20,551 nucleotides of DNA from Bacteroidota bacterium (lineage in GTDB: Bacteria; Bacteroidota; Bacteroidia; Flavobacteriales_F; PHOS-HE28): NCBI GenBank assembly GCA_023418095.1, contig JAEZDL010000187.1, forward strand, positions 1 to 20,551, given 5' to 3'. Below, in pieces: positions 1 to 8,040 of the stretch. Under the pieces are notes generated by a model. The model was not told where the DNA came from. It saw only the letters and a program-made list of their open reading frames with translations, and made no database searches. Position 1 is the first letter of the stretch. Each line of letters opens with the position of its first letter. The position numbers were made by a program, and so were the translations under genes.

Positions 1-2
1 GC

Positions 3-1433
3 CATTACGATACTTCGCCGCTCGTGGGCGGTGGGTTCGATGGCGCATGGGGAGTGTATCCGTTCTTCAGTTCCGATCGGCTGATCATCTCCGATATCCA
101 GGAAGGACTTTTCGTTCTTGACGCCACCTTCGTGCGCGCCGCCTACCTGGAAGGTGTGATCACCAACGCGAATTCCGCCGCGCCGGTCACGCTCGCAACG
201 ATCACGATCGTTGGTCCGTCGATCACCACTTCATCGGATGGATCGGGCTTCTACGCCACTGGATATCATGAAGCCGGTACGTATACCGTGAACGTTTCCG
301 CGCCTGGTTACCAGACTGCGACGATCGATGGCGTAGTACTGGAGAATGGTGATGTGACCACCTTGAACGTGCAGCTGATCCCGCTGGAGACCTTCGTGCT
401 GCAGGGCACGATCACCGATGCGGCTTCCGGTGATCCGATCCAGGGGGCGATGGTCGATATCAGGAACGATCTGTACTGGTTCAGCGCACAGACCGATGCG
501 AACGGCCAGTACGTGGTTTCGGCGATCTACCAGGATACGTACACCCTCACCGCCGGTAAATGGGGCTGGTTCTCGCAGTGCAACGGCCAGGCCGTGCTCG
601 CACCCGGAAGCGATGACCAGAACATGGCGCTGCCACGCGGGTATTATGATGACTTCCAGTTCGATTTCGGCTGGACGATCAACTCCAGCGCATCCAGCGG
701 CGAATGGGAAAGGGCCGTTCCTGAAGGCACCGTGTACCAGGGTGGGCCAAGTGCACCGGGATCCGATGTGAACGATGATTGCGGGATCATGGCGATGGTC
801 ACCGGGAACGGTGGCGGCGCTGCCGGGAACGATGATCTTGATGATGGTCACACGCAGATGGGGTCGCCGGTATTCGATGCCACCGGCATGCTCGATCCGT
901 ATGTGCATTACCAGCGCTGGTTCTACAATGCGGGTGGCAGTGGCTCGCCCAACGACGCAATGGAGATCTCACTTACCAATGGCGATGAGACCGTGGTGAT
1001 CGAAATGCTCAGCGGGCCGAATTTGAACGGCTGGCAACTTTCAGAGATCTCCATTACCGATCATCTTCCAGCGACCAGCAATATGCAACTGATCGTGCGT
1101 GTGGCCGATGATGAGCCAGGCCACCTGGTGGAAGCCGGTTTCGATGAGTTCATGTTGTTCGACATGGGTACGATCGGGATTGATGAGAACACGTTGGCAT
1201 CGGAACTCAGCATAACGCCGAATCCATCCGGCGGTGAATTCCGCGTGAACGGCCCCGAAGGCTCCAATGCCACGATCACCATCCATGATGCGCTTGGCCG
1301 TTCCGTGGCGGGTGCGCAACGAATGGTGGGTGGAAGCCTCACGCTCGATCTGGATCTCGCACCAGGCACATACCTGCTGCGGGCGGTGGATGAGGAGGGG
1401 AATTCGGATGTGCGCCGTATCGTGATCCGCTGA
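3..1433 (+). CDS. Secreted protein, C-terminal part: choice-of-anchor-B-like end, regulatory-like repeats, T9SS type A sorting domain (5' truncated)
   Basis: The reading frame is open from the left edge, so the true start lies outside the window. The first visible residues, with the run GAWGVYPFF followed by SDIQEGLFVLD, resemble the end of the 'choice-of-anchor B' beta-propeller family (recognised from memory). Two carboxypeptidase-regulatory-like beta-sandwich repeats follow, at about 138-385 and 399-640; each has the G-x-V/I-T...D-x-x-G-x-Y pattern. A region at about 640-1170, rich in Trp, Gly and Asp, looks like a jelly-roll adhesion module. The last 75 or so residues (from about 1203) form a T9SS type A sorting domain: SITPNPSGGEFRV, a middle HDALGRSV, and the end GTYLLRA...RRIVIR. 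That domain directs outer-membrane export and surface attachment in Bacteroidota. The substrate or ligand is unknown. It converges on the TPR gene, with five bases between the stop codons. Confidence 0.85.
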   Translation, partial: HYDTSPLVGGGFDGAWGVYPFFSSDRLIISDIQEGLFVLDATFVRAAYLEGVITNANSAAPVTLATITIVGPSITTSSDGSGFYATGYHEAGTYTVNVSAPGYQTATIDGVVLENGDVTTLNVQLIPLETFVLQGTITDAASGDPIQGAMVDIRNDLYWFSAQTDANGQYVVSAIYQDTYTLTAGKWGWFSQCNGQAVLAPGSDDQNMALPRGYYDDFQFDFGWTINSSASSGEWERAVPEGTVYQGGPSAPGSDVNDDCGIMAMVTGNGGGAAGNDDLDDGHTQMGSPVFDATGMLDPYVHYQRWFYNAGGSGSPNDAMEISLTNGDETVVIEMLSGPNLNGWQLSEISITDHLPATSNMQLIVRVADDEPGHLVEAGFDEFMLFDMGTIGIDENTLASELSITPNPSGGEFRVNGPEGSNATITIHDALGRSVAGAQRMVGGSLTLDLDLAPGTYLLRAVDEEGNSDVRRIVIR

Positions 1434-1445
1434 TCGGATCAGCGG
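1427..1445. terminator. Perfect 9-bp inverted repeat covering both convergent stop codons
   Basis: CCGCTGATC, one centre base, then GATCAGCGG. It contains the TGA of the secreted protein (1431-1433) and the TGA of the TPR gene (1439-1441, minus strand). Position and symmetry suggest a shared transcript end or 3' stabilising hairpin. Neither strand has a U-tract after it, so it is not a classic intrinsic terminator. The structure is seen in the sequence; the function is inferred. Confidence 0.4.
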
Positions 1446-2404
1446 GGCGGGTGGTTCGCGCAATGCTCCTTCAACAGCCTGTCCACCTCGGGTATTTTGG
1501 CGAGCACGTTCGCGAGGGTGAGATCCGCGCAGGCCTTTTCATGGTCGCCCTTCCGTAAGCGCAGAAGCGCCCGTGTGCGCAGCGCGTGAGCGTTGGAAGG
1601 ATAATATTCCAGGCTTCGTTGCACATCCTCCATCGCTTCCTTGTCGCGTCCCATCCTGTAATGGATGTAAGCGCGATTGCTTAGTGCGACCGGCTCATCC
1701 TTGTCGATCTTCAACGCCTCGCCGATCATCGCAAGCGCTTCATCATACCGTTCGAGCTGGATCAATTCATAGGATCGATTGCTCCAATGGCCCACATCGC
1801 CGGGCTCGAGCACGGTCAGTTTCTCAAGGATCGCCAGCGCTTCCTCATGTTTTTCTGCGGCATCGTACATGCGCGCGAGCGTTCGCATCGCCTCGGTATC
1901 CTGTATCCCTGCCGCCAGGCCGATCTCCAGGTCCTCGATCGCCTGTGCCGTGTTCTTCTTTTCCGCATTGCCCAACCCGCGGATCAACCGGGCCTTGGCG
2001 GACAGTTGTTCATCCTTCGAATACTCGATCGCTTTTCCCGCATGCAACACGGCCTTCTCATCATCCTGCGCACGTTGTGCGTACAGCCCACGCAGGTAGT
2101 GGGCTTCGGCGGAGGTGCTGTCCAGCCGGAGGGCCTGTTCAACATCGAGAAGGAAACGATCGTTGCTGTTGAGCATATCGTACGCCCTGGCGCGCGCCAC
2201 ATAGAGCCGGGCATCGGGCGAGCTGGTGATCGCCTTGTTCAGCAGGTCCACCGCGCGCTGGGGCTTTTCGATCTTGAGAAGTGAATCCGCCTGCGCCAGG
2301 GAACTTTCAGTGCTTTGCGCCACCAACATCGATCCCATCACCGCACATATTATGAGGAGGATCGAACGCGGGATCGGGAAAGAGATCGGCGGCTGTTGGT
2401 GCAT
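1439..2404 (-). CDS. Exported tetratricopeptide (TPR) repeat protein
   Basis: About 321 residues. The N-terminus has a short basic/polar segment and then a hydrophobic run (SILLIICAVMGSMLVAQ), a probable signal peptide, so the protein should act in the periplasm or at the envelope. The rest is a chain of roughly seven or eight 34-residue TPR units with the usual W/L-G-Y-A-A-P spacing, for example ALAILEKLTVLEPGD, ALAMIGEALKIDKDEP and EAMEDVQRSLEYYPSN. TPR solenoids bind other proteins; no partner can be named. I chose the ATG at 2404 because it gives a normal-length signal peptide and has a TACCTTTA box just upstream. An alternative ATG at 2446 overlaps the tsaD stop as TGATG, which would mean translational coupling but a long 27-residue N-region. 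It lies downstream of tsaD on the same strand and is probably co-transcribed. Confidence 0.8.
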   Translation of the reverse strand: MHQQPPISFPIPRSILLIICAVMGSMLVAQSTESSLAQADSLLKIEKPQRAVDLLNKAITSSPDARLYVARARAYDMLNSNDRFLLDVEQALRLDSTSAEAHYLRGLYAQRAQDDEKAVLHAGKAIEYSKDEQLSAKARLIRGLGNAEKKNTAQAIEDLEIGLAAGIQDTEAMRTLARMYDAAEKHEEALAILEKLTVLEPGDVGHWSNRSYELIQLERYDEALAMIGEALKIDKDEPVALSNRAYIHYRMGRDKEAMEDVQRSLEYYPSNAHALRTRALLRLRKGDHEKACADLTLANVLAKIPEVDRLLKEHCANHPPR

Positions 2405-2413
2405 CGGCGCGCG

Positions 2414-2421
2414 TAAAGGTA
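2414..2421 (-). promoter_or_regulatory. Possible -7 box (TACCTTTA) before the TPR gene
   Basis: Read on the minus strand, TACCTTTA lies 9 bases before the ATG at 2404. It matches the Bacteroidota -7 consensus TAnnTTTG except at the last base. No convincing -33 TTTG or TTGAC element is visible at the right distance, so this could be a weak internal promoter or chance. Confidence 0.3.
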
Positions 2422-2445
2422 AACCGGCTCCAGGCGGTTGCTTCA

Positions 2446-3480
2446 TCACCAACGCGCCACGGGCACCGTATCCAACGCAGCGAACCGCTCCTCCTTGTAC
2501 ATGAAGTGGCCCGCCATTGCGATCATGGCGCCATTGTCGGTGCAATACGCGAACGGCGGAATGAATACTTCCCAGCCTTCACGCACGCCGAGCGCCACGA
2601 TCTGTTCACGCAACGCACTGTTCGCGCTTACGCCACCGCTCATCGCGATGCGTGCGATCCCGTGCTTTCGTGCGGCCTTGTGAAGTTTCCTGAGCAGAAT
2701 GTCGATGATGTTCTGTTGGAGTGAAGCGCAGAGGTGCGGCAATTCGTTCTCGATGAATGAAGGATCGGCCTGGATCCCGCGTTGCACCAATTCCCGGAAA
2801 GCGGTCTTCACCCCGCTGAAGCTCATGTCCAGCTCGGCGATCTGCGGGATCGGAAGCTTGAATTTGCGGGGATCGCCACCTTTCGAATTCCGATCGATCA
2901 GCGGCCCACCAGGATAGGGAAGGCCAAGGATCTTCGCGCCTTTGTCGAATGTTTCACCAGCGGCATCATCGAGCGTGCGGCCGATCACTTCCATTTCCAG
3001 CGGCGAACGGACCAGCACCAATTGGGTGTGACCACCGCTCACCGTGAGGTTGATGAACGGGAACTGCGGCACGGGCCGTGGTCGATCGTCCGTGATGAAA
3101 TGCGCCAGGATGTGCGCCTGCATATGATCCACGGCGATCAGCGGGATCTTCAACGCCTGCGCCATGGATCGGGCAAAGCAGGTGCCTACCAGTAATGCAC
3201 CGATCAAGCCGGGGCCGCGGGTGAACGCGATCGCGCTCAGCCGATCCTTTGGAATACCGGCTTCCTTCAATGCACGATCCACCACAGGCACGATATGCTC
3301 CTGATGGGCGCGGCTCGCAAGTTCGGGCACCACGCCACCCCAGGCCTGGTGCACATCCTGGCCCGCCACGATGTTCGATCGCAGCACGCCATCCACCAGC
3401 ACGGCGGCCGCTGTTTCATCGCACGAACTTTCGATCCCAAGGATCACGATCGGTCCATCACGTTCTGTCATCCTATCCAT
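2446..3480 (-). CDS. tsaD: tRNA N6-threonylcarbamoyladenosine transferase TsaD
   Basis: 344 residues, the usual full length. TsaD transfers the threonylcarbamoyl group from threonylcarbamoyl-AMP to A37 of ANN-decoding tRNAs, working with TsaB and TsaE in the cytoplasm. The ASKHA/Kae1 family signature is clear: N-terminal GIESSCDETAAAV, then ELASRAHQEH, the metal-binding HMQAH (about His119 and His123), TVSGGHTQL, the DDAAGETFDKGAK segment, GLPYPGGP, and the late MSGGVSANSALR and CTDNGAMIA, whose Asp completes the metal site. A second in-frame ATG at 3471 (MTERDG) is an equally plausible start. It is divergent from the TamB gene. The stop codon touches an ATG of the downstream TPR frame (TGATG), which suggests a two-gene operon. 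Confidence 0.96.
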   Translation of the reverse strand: MDRMTERDGPIVILGIESSCDETAAAVLVDGVLRSNIVAGQDVHQAWGGVVPELASRAHQEHIVPVVDRALKEAGIPKDRLSAIAFTRGPGLIGALLVGTCFARSMAQALKIPLIAVDHMQAHILAHFITDDRPRPVPQFPFINLTVSGGHTQLVLVRSPLEMEVIGRTLDDAAGETFDKGAKILGLPYPGGPLIDRNSKGGDPRKFKLPIPQIAELDMSFSGVKTAFRELVQRGIQADPSFIENELPHLCASLQQNIIDILLRKLHKAARKHGIARIAMSGGVSANSALREQIVALGVREGWEVFIPPFAYCTDNGAMIAMAGHFMYKEERFAALDTVPVARW

Positions 3481-3533
3481 TCCACCCGCTCTCTGCGCCG
3501 CTCACAAGCTGACAATGTACCGTTATCAAAAAT

Positions 3534-3541
3534 TAAAGGTA
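3534..3541 (-). promoter_or_regulatory. -7 box (TACCTTTA), likely tsaD promoter
   Basis: Minus-strand TACCTTTA, identical to the box upstream of the START-like gene, about 53 bases before the tsaD ATG. A second weaker candidate, TACATTGT, lies at 3512-3519. No clear -33 element is visible for either. The 130-bp gap 3481-3610 holds this and the divergent TamB promoter. Confidence 0.4.
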
Positions 3542-3558
3542 TCCTTCTGAAGCCCCGC

Positions 3559-3566
3559 TACTTTTG
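3559..3566 (+). promoter_or_regulatory. -7 box (TACTTTTG), likely TamB-gene promoter
   Basis: Plus-strand TACTTTTG is a full match to TAnnTTTG and lies 44 bases before the TTG start candidate at 3611. No TTTG or TTGAC is visible about 16-20 bases upstream. Its divergence from the tsaD box, only 17 bases away, makes this a compact back-to-back promoter pair. Confidence 0.45.
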
Positions 3567-3610
3567 GTCGCTTAGGCCCGTTAATTGCGAAGGGCCGCGA
3601 AATTACGCAC

Positions 3611-6600
3611 TTGCGTTTTGGAAGATCATATCGCCGGGTGGCTGCGATCCTTCGCTGGAGCGGGAGGCTCGTGATCTTCATCGTACTGTTCGTCATCCTG
3701 ACCGGCGTGCTGCTGCTCTTTCCTTCGGTACAGACGTGGACGGCTGGCGTGGTGAGCGAGCGGATCAGCAAGGAGCTCGGCGCCGAACTGCGCATCGATC
3801 GGGTTTCGATCCATCCGTTCGGCGCGATCGTATTGCAGGGCCTTTACATCGAAGATCTGCGTGGCGATACGTTGATCGCTGCGGATGAATTGCGTGTGAA
3901 AGGTCTGCGGGTGCATCCGCGTGCCGATCTGGTGCAGGCCGGTGCGGTTGAATTGCGCAACGCCCGTTTCGCGCTGGCCACGGCGAGTGGCGATGCGCAC
4001 AGCAACCTCACCAACCTTCTGCAAAGATTGAAGTCCACCGACACGGCTTCGGCAGGTGAACCCTGGACGATCAAGGTTGGCAACGTACTTATCGATCGCG
4101 TCCACTTCTCCTTCACCGATCACAACAAGGACCAACTCGCCTTCGGGGTCGATTTCGATCACGTCGATCTGCGATCCACCATCCACGGAAGGCAATTCTT
4201 CATGCACAAGGATTCGATCGCCGTGGATCTGCAAACGCTCAGCATCGCCGATCGAAGCGGTTTCGTTCTTCACACGTTGAGCGGTGCGAGCAGCATTCGT
4301 CCGCGCGGTATCGATATTGAAGGGATGCAGCTGCGAACACCTTCGAGCGACATCCATGGAAAGCTGCGGTTCCAGAGCGAAAGCTGGGCCGATTATGATG
4401 ATTTCGAGGAGAAGGTGGTGATGCGGCTCGACCTTGACACATCACGCGTGGAATTCGGTGACATCGCCTACTTCGCGCCGGGGCTGGAAGGGATCGATCT
4501 GCCGATCGGGATCCATGGAAAGATCCGCGGCACCGTGAACGAACTGCGCGGAAGGGGAGTGGCGATCAATTTCGGCCGGGGATCATGGTTCCGTGGAAAT
4601 GCCGACCTGAGCGGACTTCCCGATCTGCCGAATACCTTCATGCTGATCGATGTGGAGGAACTGCGTACCGATCCGGGCGATCTGGCGATGCTGCCCGTGC
4701 CACCGTTCACCGAAGGCGGCGACCTGAAGATCCCCACCGAAGTGCAACAGCTCGGTGAGATCAGGTTCAGCGGGAATTTCACCGGTTTTACGCGTGCATT
4801 CACCGCGTACGGCACCACCACCACCGATCTGGGCGAGTTGCGCACCGACCTTTCATACGAGCGCGATACGCTCAGCAACATCTTCACGCTTTCCGGGCGC
4901 GCCGCCACCAATTCGCTCGATCTGGGACCGTTGTTGCGGACCGACGTGATCGGGCCGCTCGCGGCGAACATCCGCATCAAGGGCCGTGGCCGCGATCTGC
5001 CCGGAATGCGGGCGGAACTCGATGGAACCTTCCCGATGTTCACGTTCGAGGGTAGAAAGATCACCGGGATCACGGCCAACGGGGTTCTGGAGCGGGATCT
5101 TTTCAACGGAAAACTGCAGGTCGATGATGAGCACATGATGATGAAGTTCGAAGGGCTCGCCGATCTGCGCGGGCGCTGGCCGCAGGTTGATTTCGATGCG
5201 CAGATCCAGCACCTGGACCTGCGCGCGCTGGGGTTGGCACCGAACGAAGGATACAGCACGCTGAGCATGCTCGTGAACGTGAACGGGCGGTTATCACCGG
5301 ACAGCCTGCTGGGCCGGCTTGAAGCTGAAAAAGTATCGTACTGCAACGATCGCGGCGAACATGAACTGGGTGACATCATCATTCGCAGCGGGCGTACACA
5401 GGGACGCAACGTCCTCGAGCTCGATGCCGATTTCGCCGATGCCACCATAACCGGCGATTTCCTTCCCACGAAGATCGCCGGATCGGTGACCGATCTTCTG
5501 CACGGTGTGTTCCCTTCATTGCGGAACGGCACGCGTTACACGGCGGCGGAACAGGACCTCACGTTCGAGATCTACACCAAACACACCGCGCAAATGCTCG
5601 ATCTTTTCGTACCCGGAATGGGGATCGATTCGGGTGCGGTGATCACGGGCGGCCTCAATAGCATTGAAAAGGATATCGGGCTGAACGCGGAAGTGCCGGG
5701 AGTGAGATACAGGGACATCTATGCCCGCGATCTGCGGATCATCGTGGAGAAGACCATGGACGTGCTCGCCTTCCGCATTGAAAGTCCCGAGCAGGTATGG
5801 AAGGATAGTGTGAAATTCATCGGCACGAGCATTACGGGGAAGGGTTACCAGGATGAAATGGAGCTTGCGCTGGGTTGGGAAAGTTCCAGCAGCGGCACCA
5901 ATGGGAAGATCTCGGTCGTGGGCGAAGTGCTCGGGAGGAATTCCTTCGCGCTGATGCTGCAACCTTCGCAGATCCATCTGGGGCGCGGCAATTGGGCGAA
6001 CCAGGAGGTGGCGTACATAACGATCGATACGAGCACGGTGCGCATCGATTCACTCGTCCTGCAGAACGAGCGTCAACTCCTTGTGATCGATGGTATGATC
6101 TCGAAGGATCCGGAGGCATCGCTCACCGTTCTTTTCGATGGCGTCACGCTGGAGAATCTCGATCCGTTCATCGCGAAGCCCGATCTGAGCGGATCGCTCA
6201 CCGGCAATGGCAGGGTGCACGATCTGTATCGATCGCCGGTGATCACGAGCCAACTTCGGGTCGACAGCCTCGCGATCGATCGTTATCCGATCGGCGACCT
6301 TCTCTTCAATGCAGGCTGGGCGCAGGGAAAGCGATCCATCGATGTGATGGGCCGCGTTGAACGTGACGATATCAAGGCGCTTGATTTCGGCGGGATCGTC
6401 GTTCTTGACGAAGAGAAGACACTTGATCTCGATCTGGTGATGGATCGGTTCGATCTAACGTTCATCGAGCCATACCTGCCTTCAGGTTTGAGCGATATCC
6501 AGGGCAACATCTCCGGCGTGATCGCGGTGGATGGAAAGCTTGCCGAGCCACAGGTGAACGGTGAAGTCGATCTAGTTGATGCCGGCCTGCGGATCGTTTA

Positions 6601-8038
6601 CCTGAACACACTTTACACGTTCGATAATAAAGTGATCATCCGGCCGGACATGTTCGCGATGGACGAAGTGACCGTACGCGATGAAGAAGGCAACACCGGT
6701 AAGCTCGGTGCAACGCTGATCCATCACGGGTTGAAGGATTGGAACTTCGATATCTGGGGCACCATGAACGGCATGAAAGTGCTCAACACCACGATCGACC
6801 AGAACGAGCTGTTCTATGGAACGGCGTATGGTTTCGGGGAATTCTCGGTGAGCGGTTATTCCGGCGGAATGGAGATCAACGTTGATGCGCGAACTGCTGA
6901 AGGCACTGACATCCATTTTCCGATCGGTGGAAGCACGGAAGTGTCGGATATCGGCTTCATCAATTTCATTTCCAGTGACAGCGCGAAAGCGGAAGAACAG
7001 GCCGTGGATCTTTCAGGGATCGCGCTGGACATGAAGATCGAAGTGACACCGGACGCGCACTTCGAACTGATCTTCGATCCAACGGTCGGTGACATTCTTT
7101 CCGGTCGCGGCCAGGGTAACATCGTAATGGGGATCACGCCCAGCGGGCGATTCGACATGCGCGGCCAGGTGGAGATCAGCGACGGTGATTATCTCTTCAC
7201 ACTTCGAAACGTCGTGAACAAGCGATTCCAGCTCGAGCCCGGCGGAAGGATCGCATGGTACGGCGATCCACTGAACGCACAGCTGGATCTTGAAGCGACC
7301 TACCGCGTGCGCGCTCCTCTGTACGACATCATGTACGAGAAGAACGAGGCGTACAGGAGAAGGGTTCCGATCGATGTGGTGATGCAATTGCGTGAACGGC
7401 TTCTCAATCCAGAGATCAATTTCGCGATCAGGCTGCCAACAGTGGACGAGGCTGTTCGCACGCAGGTGAACAGTGCGATCGCCACGCAGGATGAACTGAA
7501 CAAACAGGTATTCGCGTTGATCGTTCTGAACCGGTTCGTTCCAACGCCCAACCAGGGTGAAGCGCCCGGATCGCCGACCGGTGGAAATGTGGCCAGTACC
7601 ACTACCAGCGAATTATTGAGCAGTCAGGTGAGCAATTGGCTTTCGCGCCTCAGCAACGATTTCGATCTCGGCGTGAACTATCGTCCCGGACAGAACATCA
7701 CCAACGATGAATTGGAAGTGGCGGTGAGCACGCAGTTATTCGCCGAGCGGCTCCTATTGAGTACGAACCTTGGTGTTGCCTACGGACAACAGACCACGCA
7801 GAACAGCAACACGCTGATCGGCGATTTCCAGGTGGAATACCTTCTCACGCAGGATGGCAAACTTCGCTTGAAAGCGTTCAGCCAGAGCAACGATCGCAAC
7901 CTGAACCGCGCCGATCAGGCGCTCACCACTCAAGGTGCCGGCCTTGCGTTCCGCGAGGAATTCGATCGCTTCGGGGAGTTCATGCAGCAAGTGCTCAACA
8001 TCTTCCGGCCCGATCACAGGGATCGGAAGATCAATTGA
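3611..8038 (+). CDS. TamB-like translocation and assembly module protein (AsmA-like repeats, C-terminal TamB domain)
   Basis: About 1475 residues. One hydrophobic N-terminal anchor (about residues 19-40, LVIFIVLFVILTGVLLLF) precedes a long periplasmic body of AsmA-like beta-strand repeats, with recurring patterns such as L-x-G-x-I-x-D...G-x-I and alternating hydrophobic strands. The C-terminal 400 or so residues match the TamB domain (DUF490): GDILSGRGQGNIVMGI, GRFDMRGQVEISDGDYLFTL, VVNKRFQLEPGG, IAWYGDPLNAQLDLEATY, and a last barrel-like stretch. TamB/AsmA-type proteins bridge the inner and outer membranes and are linked to outer-membrane protein assembly (with TamA) and to phospholipid transport. 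No ATG precedes the anchor, so translation must begin at TTG 3611 or GTG 3638 (then MAAILRWSGRLV). It ends 2 bases from the convergent ribBA stop. No TamA neighbour is present. Confidence 0.9.
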   Translation: MRFGRSYRRVAAILRWSGRLVIFIVLFVILTGVLLLFPSVQTWTAGVVSERISKELGAELRIDRVSIHPFGAIVLQGLYIEDLRGDTLIAADELRVKGLRVHPRADLVQAGAVELRNARFALATASGDAHSNLTNLLQRLKSTDTASAGEPWTIKVGNVLIDRVHFSFTDHNKDQLAFGVDFDHVDLRSTIHGRQFFMHKDSIAVDLQTLSIADRSGFVLHTLSGASSIRPRGIDIEGMQLRTPSSDIHGKLRFQSESWADYDDFEEKVVMRLDLDTSRVEFGDIAYFAPGLEGIDLPIGIHGKIRGTVNELRGRGVAINFGRGSWFRGNADLSGLPDLPNTFMLIDVEELRTDPGDLAMLPVPPFTEGGDLKIPTEVQQLGEIRFSGNFTGFTRAFTAYGTTTTDLGELRTDLSYERDTLSNIFTLSGRAATNSLDLGPLLRTDVIGPLAANIRIKGRGRDLPGMRAELDGTFPMFTFEGRKITGITANGVLERDLFNGKLQVDDEHMMMKFEGLADLRGRWPQVDFDAQIQHLDLRALGLAPNEGYSTLSMLVNVNGRLSPDSLLGRLEAEKVSYCNDRGEHELGDIIIRSGRTQGRNVLELDADFADATITGDFLPTKIAGSVTDLLHGVFPSLRNGTRYTAAEQDLTFEIYTKHTAQMLDLFVPGMGIDSGAVITGGLNSIEKDIGLNAEVPGVRYRDIYARDLRIIVEKTMDVLAFRIESPEQVWKDSVKFIGTSITGKGYQDEMELALGWESSSSGTNGKISVVGEVLGRNSFALMLQPSQIHLGRGNWANQEVAYITIDTSTVRIDSLVLQNERQLLVIDGMISKDPEASLTVLFDGVTLENLDPFIAKPDLSGSLTGNGRVHDLYRSPVITSQLRVDSLAIDRYPIGDLLFNAGWAQGKRSIDVMGRVERDDIKALDFGGIVVLDEEKTLDLDLVMDRFDLTFIEPYLPSGLSDIQGNISGVIAVDGKLAEPQVNGEVDLVDAGLRIVYLNTLYTFDNKVIIRPDMFAMDEVTVRDEEGNTGKLGATLIHHGLKDWNFDIWGTMNGMKVLNTTIDQNELFYGTAYGFGEFSVSGYSGGMEINVDARTAEGTDIHFPIGGSTEVSDIGFINFISSDSAKAEEQAVDLSGIALDMKIEVTPDAHFELIFDPTVGDILSGRGQGNIVMGITPSGRFDMRGQVEISDGDYLFTLRNVVNKRFQLEPGGRIAWYGDPLNAQLDLEATYRVRAPLYDIMYEKNEAYRRRVPIDVVMQLRERLLNPEINFAIRLPTVDEAVRTQVNSAIATQDELNKQVFALIVLNRFVPTPNQGEAPGSPTGGNVASTTTSELLSSQVSNWLSRLSNDFDLGVNYRPGQNITNDELEVAVSTQLFAERLLLSTNLGVAYGQQTTQNSNTLIGDFQVEYLLTQDGKLRLKAFSQSNDRNLNRADQALTTQGAGLAFREEFDRFGEFMQQVLNIFRPDHRDRKIN

Positions 8039-8040
8039 TC
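8029..8040. repeat. 12-bp palindrome at the TamB/ribBA convergence point
   Basis: GATCAATTGATC is a perfect palindrome that includes the TamB-gene TGA (8036-8038) and abuts the ribBA stop (minus strand, 8041-8043). There is no U-tract and the hairpin would have little loop, so termination is uncertain; it may simply reflect the very high GATC content of this DNA. Confidence 0.35.

Noticed and set aside
4468..5532. 354-residue minus-strand open frame inside the TamB gene
   Set aside because: Ser/Arg-rich composition of a reversed frame; the plus-strand protein is continuous through it.
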